A DNA stretch of 64,000 nt from Pseudobacter sp. (GTDB taxonomy: Bacteria; Bacteroidota; Bacteroidia; Chitinophagales; Chitinophagaceae): the NCBI GenBank assembly GCA_017849455.1, contig JAFIGX010000022.1, positions 806,001 through 870,000 of the forward strand, in the 5' to 3' direction. Positions 34,423 through 42,708 of this stretch are shown piece by piece; positions within the stretch are counted from its first letter, which is position 1; each line of letters begins with the position of its first letter. A model generated the notes under the pieces. The model was not told the origin of the DNA. It was given only the letters and a program-made list of their open reading frames with translations, and did not search any database. The position numbers and the translations under genes were made by a program.

Positions 34423-35301
34423 TCAATTCCTCGTATCCAGGCCCCAGGACAGTTTATTCCGGAGCGTTTGCAGGAAATTGTTTTCATTCAGTCGCACCAG
34501 GCTAATAGTAAACGCTTCACGCCTTACCGCCAGTTGCACTTTTTTATCGACGATCTCTTTGCGTGAATCGAGGGCACAGATGAAATGGTCGGCCCTGCTC
34601 TCCACTTCAAAGGAGATGATATTATCATCCGGCACGATGATAGGCCGCACATTGAGGTTATGCGGCGCTACCGGTGTGATCACGAAGCTCGAAGATTCCG
34701 GGAATACCACCGGCCCATTGCAGCTCAGCGAATAGCCGGTCGACCCGGTCGGTGTGGCTACGATCACGCCATCAGCCCAATACGTATTCAAAAAATCACC
34801 ATTCAGGTAGGTATGGATCTTGATCATGGGTGATGTGTCTGTTTTATGGATAGCGAATTCATTGAGGCCGTAGGGCACTGTGCCGAATAGTGATTTATCC
34901 GCATCGAGGTGGATGAGTGAGCGTTGATCGATCACCATATTCCTCGTAACGAGTGATTGAACAGCGGTATGCAGCTCCCCGCGTCCGATGCTGGCGAGAA
35001 ACCCAAGCCTGCCGAAATTGATGCCGAGTACCGGGATGTTCTGGTCACGCACTAATGTTACTGTATCGAGCAGTGTGCCGTCGCCACCCAGGCTGATGAG
35101 GAAGTCGACGGATTCATCGAGGTCTTCCGGTTCGCTGAAGATGGATATTTTTTCGGGGAAGCGAAAGGTGGACTTGATCGCTTCGAAGAAAGGATGATAG
35201 ATTACGGGTTGAATATTTTCCCTGGCCAGTTCATCGAACAATTGCTGTACATCGCCCTGCTGTTCGTTGTCGATGACCCGGCTGTAGATAGCTACTTTCA
35301 T
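34423..35301 (-). CDS. nadK: NAD kinase
   Basis: The 292 residues have the family motifs LGGDGTLLD near residue 73, the NFGRLGFLA segment and GSTGYSLSCNGP with the Asp-rich NAD pocket. It makes NADP from NAD and ATP. It lies 39 bases after the BamA-like gene, and its position between envelope genes is conserved in Bacteroidota. Confidence 0.96.
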   Translation of the reverse strand: MKVAIYSRVIDNEQQGDVQQLFDELARENIQPVIYHPFFEAIKSTFRFPEKISIFSEPEDLDESVDFLISLGGDGTLLDTVTLVRDQNIPVLGINFGRLGFLASIGRGELHTAVQSLVTRNMVIDQRSLIHLDADKSLFGTVPYGLNEFAIHKTDTSPMIKIHTYLNGDFLNTYWADGVIVATPTGSTGYSLSCNGPVVFPESSSFVITPVAPHNLNVRPIIVPDDNIISFEVESRADHFICALDSRKEIVDKKVQLAVRREAFTISLVRLNENNFLQTLRNKLSWGLDTRN

Positions 35302-35340
35302 GCTTGCTGGTTATTTGGTTGCCACGAAGGCGCAAAGGAA

Positions 35341-36777
35341 CTAGAAATCGTTCCTTACGTGTAAAAATAGGCCCTTTTGCCCTAATTGGTTCAGGCTATA
35401 GTCGAACCTGAAGATAAAATCATAAAAGGTAACGATGTCTACCCCAAGACCGCCGGAGTAGAGCACCTGGTTCACCAGGGAATTCTGTTTATCGGTCTTA
35501 TTATAGGCATAGCCGAGATCGCCAAAGGTACGGGCATAGATGCGGAAGGGGATCCGGTCGTGCGATTTCGATCTTTTGAGGAAGGTGGGGATGTTGAAAC
35601 GGAATATCTCGCGGCGGAAGGTTTGCTTCGACATAAAGCCTGCCACACCATCGATCACGTAACGTTCGAGGCCGCGGAGGTAGAGGTCGCCATATCCGAA
35701 CAGGCGTTGATTGATATACGGTTGGTCGAAGGGTGCGCGCAACACGCCATTCAACTGCAGGCCGAAATAATTCCTGCGCGACAATCTCCATCCTTTCACG
35801 ATCTTTCCGCTGAGCTGCCACATATTCATATCCGACTGGAGGCCGCGGCGGAGGATACTGGCTTCGCCCATCCAGCCGGTGAGCGGGAAATGCACATAGT
35901 CCACATTCACATAATCGATCGTGTAGGATAATTCCGGATAGGTGATGGCGTTACGATGAGGGCCGAAATATTTCGGGTTCAGGTTGATCACCTGTGTATC
36001 CACCACCTGCCGGTTCAGTGCCAGCCGCACTGCATGAAAGGTCCGCAGTCCCGGCCGGTATGTATAATCGATATTGGCCGACCACCGTTTCACTCCCGCA
36101 GTGAGCGTATCGATAAAACGTTGCTGGTTATCCGTAGTCGTGTAATTGATCTCTTTATTGGATGAATAGGAAAATCCGATACGGTAACCGTGTTTGAGTG
36201 TTCTATCGGCATAAGGCTGATCGTACTGGAATTGGATCTGTCTTGTATAACCGGTGATCAGCCACATCCTCAGTTTGTCGTTCCGGCCGGTGAAATTGTA
36301 CCAGGTGAACTTGAAACCATAGTTCAACCGGTTCACGCCATAGCCCTGCTTCGACCATTCTGCGAGGTTGCGGTCGACCGGTTTGATATACGGCAGGGGA
36401 AAGATGTACCATCGTTCTTTTACCTGGATGATCACATCGACCGTATAGCCCCGGAATGCTTTCAGGGCTACCACCACATCGATGAAGAGGCTGGTGTTGA
36501 ACAATTGGGTGCGTGCGATCTCGAAGCCTTTCACCAGTCCGGGCAGGAAAACGGAATCGCCGGGTTTGAACGGCAATTCGCGCTCGATGACATAGGACTT
36601 GGTACGTTTATTCCCTTCGATGAATATCTCCCCGATCACGAAGGGGGAGGGCTGTGAGGTGTCGTAAGAAGGAGTAGTGTGGGCCGGGGCTGTTGTATCG
36701 GTAAGTGCAGGCTGGGCATACAATCCAGCACACCAACACAACCAGAATGCTATCGTACAAAAATATTTCTTTCCCAT
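35341..36777 (-). CDS. BamA/TamA-like outer-membrane protein with one POTRA domain
   Basis: The ATG at 36777 gives 478 residues: signal peptide ending CAGLYAQP, a Pro/Thr-rich linker, a single POTRA-like domain (IGEIFIEGNKRTKSYVIEREL to about residue 125) and a 16-strand barrel ending GLFLHVRNDF. Single-POTRA members are common in Bacteroidota and could assemble or anchor specific surface proteins. It lies directly upstream of nadK. Confidence 0.9.
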   Translation of the reverse strand: MGKKYFCTIAFWLCWCAGLYAQPALTDTTAPAHTTPSYDTSQPSPFVIGEIFIEGNKRTKSYVIERELPFKPGDSVFLPGLVKGFEIARTQLFNTSLFIDVVVALKAFRGYTVDVIIQVKERWYIFPLPYIKPVDRNLAEWSKQGYGVNRLNYGFKFTWYNFTGRNDKLRMWLITGYTRQIQFQYDQPYADRTLKHGYRIGFSYSSNKEINYTTTDNQQRFIDTLTAGVKRWSANIDYTYRPGLRTFHAVRLALNRQVVDTQVINLNPKYFGPHRNAITYPELSYTIDYVNVDYVHFPLTGWMGEASILRRGLQSDMNMWQLSGKIVKGWRLSRRNYFGLQLNGVLRAPFDQPYINQRLFGYGDLYLRGLERYVIDGVAGFMSKQTFRREIFRFNIPTFLKRSKSHDRIPFRIYARTFGDLGYAYNKTDKQNSLVNQVLYSGGLGVDIVTFYDFIFRFDYSLNQLGQKGLFLHVRNDF

Positions 36778-36857
36778 CCGCATGCGGCAAGCGATTGTTG
36801 CTGCTTATCAGAATTTTTAATAATATAATGTTGAAGCGAAGATAGCCGTTTAAGCAA

Positions 36858-37517
36858 CTAAATGCTCAGGTAGTTCATCAAATGGTCGTAATTGCTGCGC
36901 AACTCGTTCTCGTACAATTCTTCACCAAAATAATATTTCACCTGGTACTCGTAGCGCTGGAAGGTGGCCACGATATCGGAAATCTCAAACTTATTTACTT
37001 TGAGCGTAACGAAGAAAGAACCTGTGTTATTATCCCAATAAGTATTCAATTGAGTGATCTGGGCATCGTTGGTCTCTACCAGTTTACTGATCTCCGAGAA
37101 TGAAAAATTGCGTTGTTCCATTTCCAGTACGATGATACCGCCGGGTTCGTTGGTTCCGGTCATTTTGCCGAGTTGCCGGAGGAGGTCGGTGGCGCTGATA
37201 ACGCCGATGAATTCATTGTCTTTTTCGATAACGGGAACTACGGAAAGGTTGTGATCGTTGACGATCTGTACGGATTCGATAAAATGGGTATTGGCCCGAA
37301 CGGCGATTTTGGAGAAGTGGGAATCAATAGATTGGAGCAAGGCATTTTCATCGGCGTTCATGAGATCATCTTCGAAGATCAGTCCGAGGTATTTATCACC
37401 TGCTACCACGGGCAATTGCATAACGTGGAATTCATCCATGAGGTCCATGGCCTGGAACACGGTATCGCCCGCATTAAGCGTGGGAATAGTAGCTGATATC
37501 AATTCTTTGTTTAGCAC
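36858..37517 (-). CDS. CBS-pair protein with C-terminal ACT-like region
   Basis: The 219 residues contain two CBS motifs: residues ~8-60 (VFQAMDLMDEFHVMQLPVV) and ~75-128 (SVQIVNDHNLSVVPVIEKDN), then GVISATDLLRQLG. The rest has an ACT-like beta-alpha pattern (GGIIVLEMEQRNFSFSEISK). It is a small regulatory protein that may sense adenine nucleotides. Its partner is unknown. It precedes the BamA-like gene and nadK on the same strand; a near-consensus TATCTTCG (36837-36844) lies between it and them. Confidence 0.88.
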   Translation of the reverse strand: MLNKELISATIPTLNAGDTVFQAMDLMDEFHVMQLPVVAGDKYLGLIFEDDLMNADENALLQSIDSHFSKIAVRANTHFIESVQIVNDHNLSVVPVIEKDNEFIGVISATDLLRQLGKMTGTNEPGGIIVLEMEQRNFSFSEISKLVETNDAQITQLNTYWDNNTGSFFVTLKVNKFEISDIVATFQRYEYQVKYYFGEELYENELRSNYDHLMNYLSI

Positions 37518-37523
37518 GATCGA

Positions 37524-37664
37524 TCAGGGATTGCCTGTTTTTGAATTGTTGTGAATGGCATTGAACGATTGCACGCATTGCTGTAGGATAAACCTGTTCT
37601 GTTCAATGTAAGAACTTTTAGCAAAGCAGAGGACTTCGGTAATGTACTGCTGAAACAGTACCAT
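37524..37664 (-). CDS. Candidate small protein, 46 residues
   Basis: From the ATG at 37664 the frame reads MVLFQQYITEVLCFAKSSY and ends NNSKTGNP, six bases before the CBS gene. The amino-acid mix is protein-like and mostly helical with an amphipathic pattern. The frame extends to 37712 without a better start. Proximity to the CBS gene supports translation, but I recognise no family. It could be spurious. Confidence 0.42.
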   Translation of the reverse strand: MVLFQQYITEVLCFAKSSYIEQNRFILQQCVQSFNAIHNNSKTGNP

Positions 37665-37730
37665 GTTCACAAGACTGGCGCCTGTTGCCGAAAAAACCTG
37701 GGTTGAACGCAATTATATAGACGTAAAGAT

Positions 37731-38507
37731 TCAGGCTACCGCTGCAGGCTCGTTCAATTTTGTCAAAAATTTGTGCAGTATGCGGTTAAATTCTTCCGGC
37801 ACTTCCATCATGGGCGCGTGTCCACATTTATCAATGAAGTGTAGTTCACTGTTGGGGATCAGGCGTTGGAATTCTCTTCCCACGAATGGTGGTGTTACGG
37901 CGTCATTGTTGCCCCATATCAATAACGTAGGTTGTTTGATCTGATTGAGTTCTTCGCCCAGATTATTTCTGATGGCGCTTTTGGCAAGTGCAATGATCTT
38001 GATGGCTTTGAGTCGGTTATTGACGGTGTCGTACACTTCGTCGACGATCTCTTTGGTGGCTGTTTTGGGGTCGTAGAAAGTTATTTCAGTTTTCTTTTTA
38101 ATATATTCATAATCGCCTCTTTTCGGGTAAGTATCGCCCATTCCGTTCTCGAATAATCCGGAACTTCCCGTAAGGATGAGGGATTTTATACGTTCGGGAT
38201 GCTTCAGAACATGTAAAATGGCCACATGTCCTCCCAGCGAATTACCCAGGAGGTGCACATTCTGATAATCCCGTTGTTCAATGAATTTGTGCACGAATTT
38301 CTCCAAACCGCTTACCGATGTATGCAGCAGGTCCAGGTCGAGCAATGGCAGCATGGGCACTACCACTTTATTGTGGTGGCGAAAATAATCGATCAAATCA
38401 CTGAAGTTGCTCAATGCGCCGAATAAACCATGCAACAGCACCAATGGTTCTCCCTCTCCCACTTCAATAAATTTGAATTTGTCCACCTGTTTGATCTCGT
38501 AATTCAT
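37731..38507 (-). CDS. Alpha/beta-fold hydrolase
   Basis: The 258 residues carry LVLLHGLFGALSNF (oxyanion region), the nucleophile elbow LLGNSLGGHVAI with the catalytic Ser, Asp in TLLIWGNNDAVTPP and His in FIDKCGHAPMME. The catalytic triad is complete. The substrate is unreadable. It lies 223 bases before the next gene in the run, which suggests an independent promoter not clearly seen. Confidence 0.93.
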   Translation of the reverse strand: MNYEIKQVDKFKFIEVGEGEPLVLLHGLFGALSNFSDLIDYFRHHNKVVVPMLPLLDLDLLHTSVSGLEKFVHKFIEQRDYQNVHLLGNSLGGHVAILHVLKHPERIKSLILTGSSGLFENGMGDTYPKRGDYEYIKKKTEITFYDPKTATKEIVDEVYDTVNNRLKAIKIIALAKSAIRNNLGEELNQIKQPTLLIWGNNDAVTPPFVGREFQRLIPNSELHFIDKCGHAPMMEVPEEFNRILHKFLTKLNEPAAVA

Positions 38508-38647
38508 CAGTTAAATCGGTTCAATTCAGTCAATTATTCGCTAAAATAAACGATTTACATCAAATATTGCATCGTTCGGATTTCAGCGCTTAAATTTTAC
38601 TGTAAACTACAATATTTTTTGCGTCTTTCTGCATAGTGGCAGAGCCC

Positions 38648-38705
38648 GTTTGCAGTGGGCAATTGGCAGTTTGCAGTTGCCCACTGCCAATTGCCCACTG
38701 CAAAC
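38648..38705. repeat. Perfect 23-bp inverted repeat of 7-base units
   Basis: Arms 38648-38670 and 38683-38705 are perfect reverse complements with a 12-base loop. Left units: GTTTGCA, GTGGGCA, ATTGGCA, GTTTGCA. It ends three bases before the cvpA stop codon, in the gap upstream of the alpha/beta hydrolase gene. Confidence 0.9.
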
Positions 38706-38708
38706 TCT

Positions 38709-39248
38709 TTACTGTCCACTCTTTGCCGCAAGTTGAGCAAAAAAATCTTCCAGTTCTGTAAACATATCTTTAAATACCGGGATCAGTTTCCCGAAACCAT
38801 CGATCACCTTCGGGGCCAGGGGCCTGATCCAGGGCCAGGCAACCGATTGCGCGATCGTATGATCATTGATCAATTTCAATTGTTGTGCATAGAACAGCAC
38901 CACGCTCAACCCCAGCGTATACAAGATCATATATAACAGTATCCCGCCCAACTTGTTGACCCATCCCAGCAGCGCGATCTCGAGGGTAGCTTCCAGTAAA
39001 TTCGCGCCCCACCTGATCAACAATACTACAACAATGAACACCACGGCGAATGAAACGAAAGGAAGCCATTGTGCGGCGATACCGGTATTGTCTTTCAGAT
39101 AACCCGCAACCACAGTCGATAATTTCAGTGCGGCCGCGATACCTACCACCAGGGCTATCATGGAAAAGATGGCGATGATCAATCCCCTCCGCCATCCTTT
39201 CAGGATAGCGATCACCATCATGACGACAAAAAGGAGATCTATGATCAT
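38709..39248 (-). CDS. cvpA: CvpA-family membrane protein
   Basis: The 179 residues have four hydrophobic helices (about 1-22, 28-50, 65-85, 100-122) with the family start IDLLFVVMMVIAILKGWRRGLI. The C-terminal part is amphipathic. CvpA proteins were first linked to colicin V production and are associated with cell-envelope integrity. Both sides hold short-period inverted repeats. Confidence 0.93.
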   Translation of the reverse strand: MIIDLLFVVMMVIAILKGWRRGLIIAIFSMIALVVGIAAALKLSTVVAGYLKDNTGIAAQWLPFVSFAVVFIVVVLLIRWGANLLEATLEIALLGWVNKLGGILLYMILYTLGLSVVLFYAQQLKLINDHTIAQSVAWPWIRPLAPKVIDGFGKLIPVFKDMFTELEDFFAQLAAKSGQ

Positions 39249-39260
39249 CGAAGTTTTTTG

Positions 39261-39355
39261 GGTTGATAGGTTAACAGGTTGAAATGTTGATAAGGTCGTT
39301 CAATGACCCGGCACTCCCCTGTGAACTTATCAACATATCAACTTTTCAACTTTTA
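39261..39355. repeat. Imperfect inverted repeat of 8-base units
   Basis: Left region 39261-39300 reads as octads GTTGATAG, GTTAACAG, GTTGAAAT, GTTGATAA. The right region 39325-39355 mirrors it, with 18 of 20 inner positions matching. The right part runs into the last codons of yqeY, whose stop lies at 39346-39348. It fills the gap between cvpA and yqeY. Confidence 0.75.
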
Positions 39356-39801
39356 CTCAATAACTCCTTCACCACTGCACTGATCGCTTTTCCATCCGCT
39401 TTGCCGGCCAGTTGTTTGGTGGCGACGCCCATCACTTTCCCCATATCGGCCGGAGATGAAGCGCCAGTACTGGCAATGATCTCCGCAATGGTTGTTTTCA
39501 ATTCATCCGTGCTCATTTGCCTGGGCAGGAATTTTTCAATCACTTCGATCTCTTCCTGTTCTTTCTGTGCCAGGTCGGCGCGGTTCTGCTGCTGGAAGAT
39601 CTCCAGCGAATCCTTGCGCTGCTTCACCATTTTCTGCAGGAGCTTGATCTCTCCTTCTTCGCTGATCTCGCCGCCGGCCCCTTCCGAGGTTTTGGCGAGA
39701 ATGATCGCGGCTTTCACGGCACGCAGGCTGCGCACTGCTTTCTCATCTTTGGCCAGCATCGCTGTCTTCAGTTCCGCCATTATTTTTTGTTCCAGGTTCA
39801 T
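39346..39801 (-). CDS. GatB/YqeY domain protein
   Basis: The 151 residues begin LEQKIMAELKTAMLAKDEKA and continue LRAVKAAIILAKT, with EIEVIEKFLPRQMS and a C-terminal KADGKAISAVVKELL helix. This is a complete YqeY protein, related to the tRNA-binding tail of the GatB amidotransferase subunit. Its function is not settled. The stop sits inside the right arm of an intergenic repeat. Confidence 0.94.
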   Translation of the reverse strand: MNLEQKIMAELKTAMLAKDEKAVRSLRAVKAAIILAKTSEGAGGEISEEGEIKLLQKMVKQRKDSLEIFQQQNRADLAQKEQEEIEVIEKFLPRQMSTDELKTTIAEIIASTGASSPADMGKVMGVATKQLAGKADGKAISAVVKELLSKS

Positions 39802-39835
39802 GGTATTTATTTAAAGTTGCACATTTTGTGATACC

Positions 39836-39880
39836 AGTTGGCAATTTGCAGTGTCCACTGCCCACTGCAAATTGCCAACT
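39836..39880. repeat. Perfect 18-bp inverted repeat of 7-base units
   Basis: Arms 39836-39853 and 39863-39880 are perfect reverse complements with a 9-base loop. Units: AGTTGGC, AATTTGC, AGTGTCC, ACTGCCC, ACTGCAA, ATTGCCA, ACTGCAA. The unit type matches the element at 38.65 kb. It lies between gldC and yqeY. Confidence 0.9.
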
Positions 39881-39903
39881 GCAAACTGAAATTTAACACC
39901 GCA

Positions 39904-40251
39904 CTAGGCTTTATTCTCCTTGAACTGTATCTCCCTGAATTTAGCATAAAAATTTTTAGCGAACTCTTTCATTTCATGCACCAGCTCATGTTGATGGGTG
40001 GCCCGGTCGAAACTATCGGCCATGGTCATGATGATCTGATAATAGAAATCGGCCATTTCATCCACCATCATTTCCTTGGTCCAGAGATCGATCCGGAGGG
40101 CCGATTTATCGGCCCCGTCCCAAAAAGAAAGCATCATGGCCTTGGCTTTCCTGGCATTATCGGCGGTACTCTCGGTGGCATTCCAACTGATCGTTTCGGG
40201 TACCCGCTTGTCGTCCAGGGCAACATCAATGGTTATTCTCGACTGGCTCAT
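39904..40251 (-). CDS. gldC: Gliding motility protein GldC
   Basis: The 115 residues match GldC: ITIDVALDDKRVPETISWNA, AKAMMLSFWDG, LRIDLWTKEMMVDEMADF and the C-terminal EMKEFAKNFYAKFREIQFKEN. In Bacteroidota GldC is a cytosolic protein linked to gliding and type IX secretion. A T9SS cargo gene lies divergent to it. Confidence 0.95.
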   Translation of the reverse strand: MSQSRITIDVALDDKRVPETISWNATESTADNARKAKAMMLSFWDGADKSALRIDLWTKEMMVDEMADFYYQIIMTMADSFDRATHQHELVHEMKEFAKNFYAKFREIQFKENKA

Positions 40252-40294
40252 ATCTTTTAATTGACTATCAAATTTTTATGAATATGTATTCGGG

Positions 40295-40302
40295 CAAAAA
40301 TA
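40295..40302 (-). promoter_or_regulatory. -7 promoter box for gldC
   Basis: TATTTTTG on the minus strand, a perfect TAnnTTTG box, about 43 bases before the gldC start. Confidence 0.55.
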
Positions 40303-40434
40303 CGTGGAATAATCTTTTATAAGCCGGTATGCCGGGCCGGATCAAATAATTTATCCACTTTTTAAGACAATAAATAAGAAAAGCGGAAAATACCCGTTCC
40401 TATCCTGGAAGCTTACCGGAAACTGTGCGTATGA

Positions 40435-40461
40435 TTACCTGCACGGGCCCGGTGCAGGTAA
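40435..40461. other. Orphan hairpin, perfect 10-bp arms
   Basis: TTACCTGCAC (40435-40444) and GTGCAGGTAA (40452-40461) flank the loop GGGCCCG. It lies between the two promoters of the gap with no T-run, so it could be a protein-binding site rather than a terminator. Confidence 0.5.
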
Positions 40462-40501
40462 CTGCAGAAATTACGAATCGATAAAATCAGGTACTATCAC
40501 G

Positions 40502-40532
40502 TTGACCCAGGTTGTGCCGTTGAGTAATTTTG
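40502..40532 (+). promoter_or_regulatory. Promoter for the T9SS cargo gene
   Basis: TTGA (40502-40505), 19 bases, TAATTTTG (40525-40532): both Bacteroidota boxes at consensus spacing, leaving a leader of ~35 bases. Confidence 0.75.
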
Positions 40533-40573
40533 AAGCCAGTCCAAATCCAATCCTGTCATGAAATTCAGTACCT

Positions 40574-41785
40574 ATGAAACACTATTTCTACACACTTATC
40601 AGTGGAGTTGTTTTTTGCGTGGCTGCGTTTTTTCCCCGTGAATCCCTTGGTCAGTGCAACTGTACCGGGGGCGTGCCGGCTACGCCTATCGTGTATGAAG
40701 TGTCGCTCAAATCTATCCTGCTCACCAATATTCAATTCAAGTTCCCCAAATTCGATGGGACCATCGGGCAGTTGACATGCGTACGATTGATCGACACTTT
40801 CACCACCATTCTCACTTATCATGTTCAGAACAGGGTGCCTGAAACCGGCACCTATGAATTTGAAGGGTACAGGCGCTCATTATTGAAAGGCCCCGGTGCT
40901 CCCAGCAGTTTTTCCAATTATGTAACTTCCCCGCCGCTGATCTATGGCCCTTATACCCTCGGCCCCTTCGATCCGGTGGGTACGGATGATGAGGTGACCA
41001 TCGGGCCCGACACTCCTTTTCATAAGGTGCCGGAAGATAAGACCTCTTATAATGTGAACCCTTTTATCGGCAACCCGCTTGATTCCGTGACATTCGATTA
41101 TCTCAACACTTCAACGATCACCATGCTGTCCGGCGCCAATAAGGCCACCGTCGACATCGATGCCCTGACCGATCTCAAGGCCAAACTGATCTATTACTGG
41201 TGCCCGCATTCACCTCTGGCAACCTCTTTCACCAATTTCACTTTAACAAGAAGATCAAATACTATCCAGGTACAGTGGTACGTTACTAATGAAGATAAAT
41301 CCAATATTTATGAAATCGAGATCAGCCACGATGGGCAGAACTTCACGTCTGTCGGGAAGATTGCCAGCCAATATGCTGCTCAGGGTGCTGCAGCAAAATA
41401 CAACTATCAGTACCTTTTTGATCAGACTGCTGGAGGCAAACTCTACTTCAGGATCCGGCAAACAGGCCCGGATGGCAAAGTCCGCTACACGCCCATCAAA
41501 GTGATGAACCTGGATGAGAGCGGCGCTTCCGGCTTCACCATCTACCCCAATCCTGTTTCCCAGAAACTTTCCCTGCAATTCAAAAAGATGCTCAACGGTA
41601 ATATCGCCATTGACCTGGTGAACAGCGCCGGGCAGGTACTTTACCGCCATTCACAGAAAATGACCAACAGCAATTCCATTCAGCTCATGCTGTCGCAACC
41701 TCCTCCATCCGGTATTTACTACCTGCGGATCAGGGACCTGGCAGATGGCACGCTGTACACGGAAAAGTTAATGGTAGGCCAATAG
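40574..41785 (+). CDS. Secreted protein with type IX secretion C-terminal sorting domain
   Basis: The 403 residues begin with a signal peptide ending PRESLGQ. No known fold is visible in the middle (residues ~25-215). A beta-sandwich at ~215-310 (LTRRSNTIQVQWYVTNEDK) leads to the type A sorting domain: FTIYPNPVSQKLSL, then GQVLYRHSQ and a final ...LMVGQ. The domain targets the protein across the outer membrane by the T9SS. The ligand or enzyme role is unknown. It has its own complete promoter. Confidence 0.9.
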   Translation: MKHYFYTLISGVVFCVAAFFPRESLGQCNCTGGVPATPIVYEVSLKSILLTNIQFKFPKFDGTIGQLTCVRLIDTFTTILTYHVQNRVPETGTYEFEGYRRSLLKGPGAPSSFSNYVTSPPLIYGPYTLGPFDPVGTDDEVTIGPDTPFHKVPEDKTSYNVNPFIGNPLDSVTFDYLNTSTITMLSGANKATVDIDALTDLKAKLIYYWCPHSPLATSFTNFTLTRRSNTIQVQWYVTNEDKSNIYEIEISHDGQNFTSVGKIASQYAAQGAAAKYNYQYLFDQTAGGKLYFRIRQTGPDGKVRYTPIKVMNLDESGASGFTIYPNPVSQKLSLQFKKMLNGNIAIDLVNSAGQVLYRHSQKMTNSNSIQLMLSQPPPSGIYYLRIRDLADGTLYTEKLMVGQ

Positions 41786-41809
41786 ATTCCATATTTGTGC
41801 GATTATCCC

Positions 41810-41817
41810 TACATTTG
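41810..41817 (+). promoter_or_regulatory. -7 box TACATTTG at the DUF4290 gene
   Basis: Perfect TAnnTTTG box four bases before the ATG at 41822. If used, the RNA starts at about that ATG, so translation may begin there leaderless, or at the later ATG at 41870. Confidence 0.5.
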
Positions 41818-41821
41818 TTAT

Positions 41822-42559
41822 ATGTCTAATCAATCAAGGGAAGCCTCCAACAAAGAAGAAATCGAGGAAATGGAATATAATACTACCAGGAACCATCTCA
41901 TCATGCGTGAATATGGCCGCCATATTCAGAAGATGATCGAGTACCTGTTAGCCATCGAAGACAAAGAGACCCGCCAGCGGAATGCTTACGCGGTGATCGA
42001 GCTGATGGGATTCCTCAACCCGCACCTGAAGAACGTGGAAGATTTCCGTCATAAACTGTGGGACCACCTGTTCCTTATCTCCGATTTTAAACTGGATGTG
42101 GAATCACCCTATCCGATCCCCACCCGCGAAACACTGAAAGCAAAACCTCAACCGCTTCCTTATCCCAAGCGTTACCCGAAATTCTCGCACCTGGGCAAGA
42201 ACCTGGAGCTGGTGATCAATAAAGCATTGAAAGAAGAGAACCCAGACAAACGCCAGGGCTTTGCCAATGCAGTGGCCTATTACATGAAACTGGCCTATAA
42301 CAACTGGCATAAAGAAACGGTACACGATGATGGTATCCAGAGCGAGCTTACGAACATTACGGAAGGACAACTCACCTTTACCAATACTCCTTATGTTCGC
42401 CAGCACCGCCCCAATGAAGGACGTGAACGCGGCGGGTACAACGACTTCCGCAACAAACGCGGCGGCCAGAAATTCCAGCAACGCGATAACAGGGGTGGCG
42501 GACGCAATGACCGCAACGATCGCGGTGGCGGTAAGTTCGGGAAGAAGAGATATAAATAA
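41822..42559 (+). CDS. DUF4290-family protein
   Basis: From ATG 41822 the protein has 245 residues; ATG 41870 (MEYNTTRNHLIMREYGRHIQ) would give 229 and is where family members usually begin. The -7 box four bases before 41822 also favours the later start. The DUF4290 core (residues ~25-200) is mostly helical. A Gly/Arg/Asp/Asn-rich disordered tail (RDNRGGGRNDRNDRGG) looks like an RNA-binding RGG tail. Function is unknown. An 8-base-unit repeat fills the gap to murA. Confidence 0.88.
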   Translation: MSNQSREASNKEEIEEMEYNTTRNHLIMREYGRHIQKMIEYLLAIEDKETRQRNAYAVIELMGFLNPHLKNVEDFRHKLWDHLFLISDFKLDVESPYPIPTRETLKAKPQPLPYPKRYPKFSHLGKNLELVINKALKEENPDKRQGFANAVAYYMKLAYNNWHKETVHDDGIQSELTNITEGQLTFTNTPYVRQHRPNEGRERGGYNDFRNKRGGQKFQQRDNRGGGRNDRNDRGGGKFGKKRYK

Positions 42560-42570
42560 GAAAATAATAA

Positions 42571-42708
42571 GTTGACAGGTTAATAAGTTGATAGGTTGAT
42601 AAGGGGATCATCGCACTTTGGAGACCCCTTGTCAACCTATCAACTTATTAACCTGTCAACATTTCAACCTGTCAACTTTTCAACCTATTAACCTTTCAAC
42701 TGTACAAT
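42571..42708. repeat. Inverted repeat of 8-base units ending in register at the murA start
   Basis: Arms 42571-42606 and 42625-42660 pair at 35 of 36 positions. The right side continues as ten octads from 42629: TTGTCAAC, CTATCAAC, TTATTAAC, CTGTCAAC, ATTTCAAC, CTGTCAAC, TTTTCAAC, CTATTAAC, CTTTCAAC, TGTACAAT. The tenth unit ends exactly at the base before the murA ATG. The element fills the whole gap from the DUF4290 stop. Confidence 0.9.

Larger units (their letters stand above)
40252..40573. other. 322-base divergent gap between gldC and a T9SS cargo gene
   Basis: No gene is visible. The gap holds a gldC promoter box, an orphan hairpin and a complete promoter for the plus-strand gene, each listed separately. 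Confidence 0.7.
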
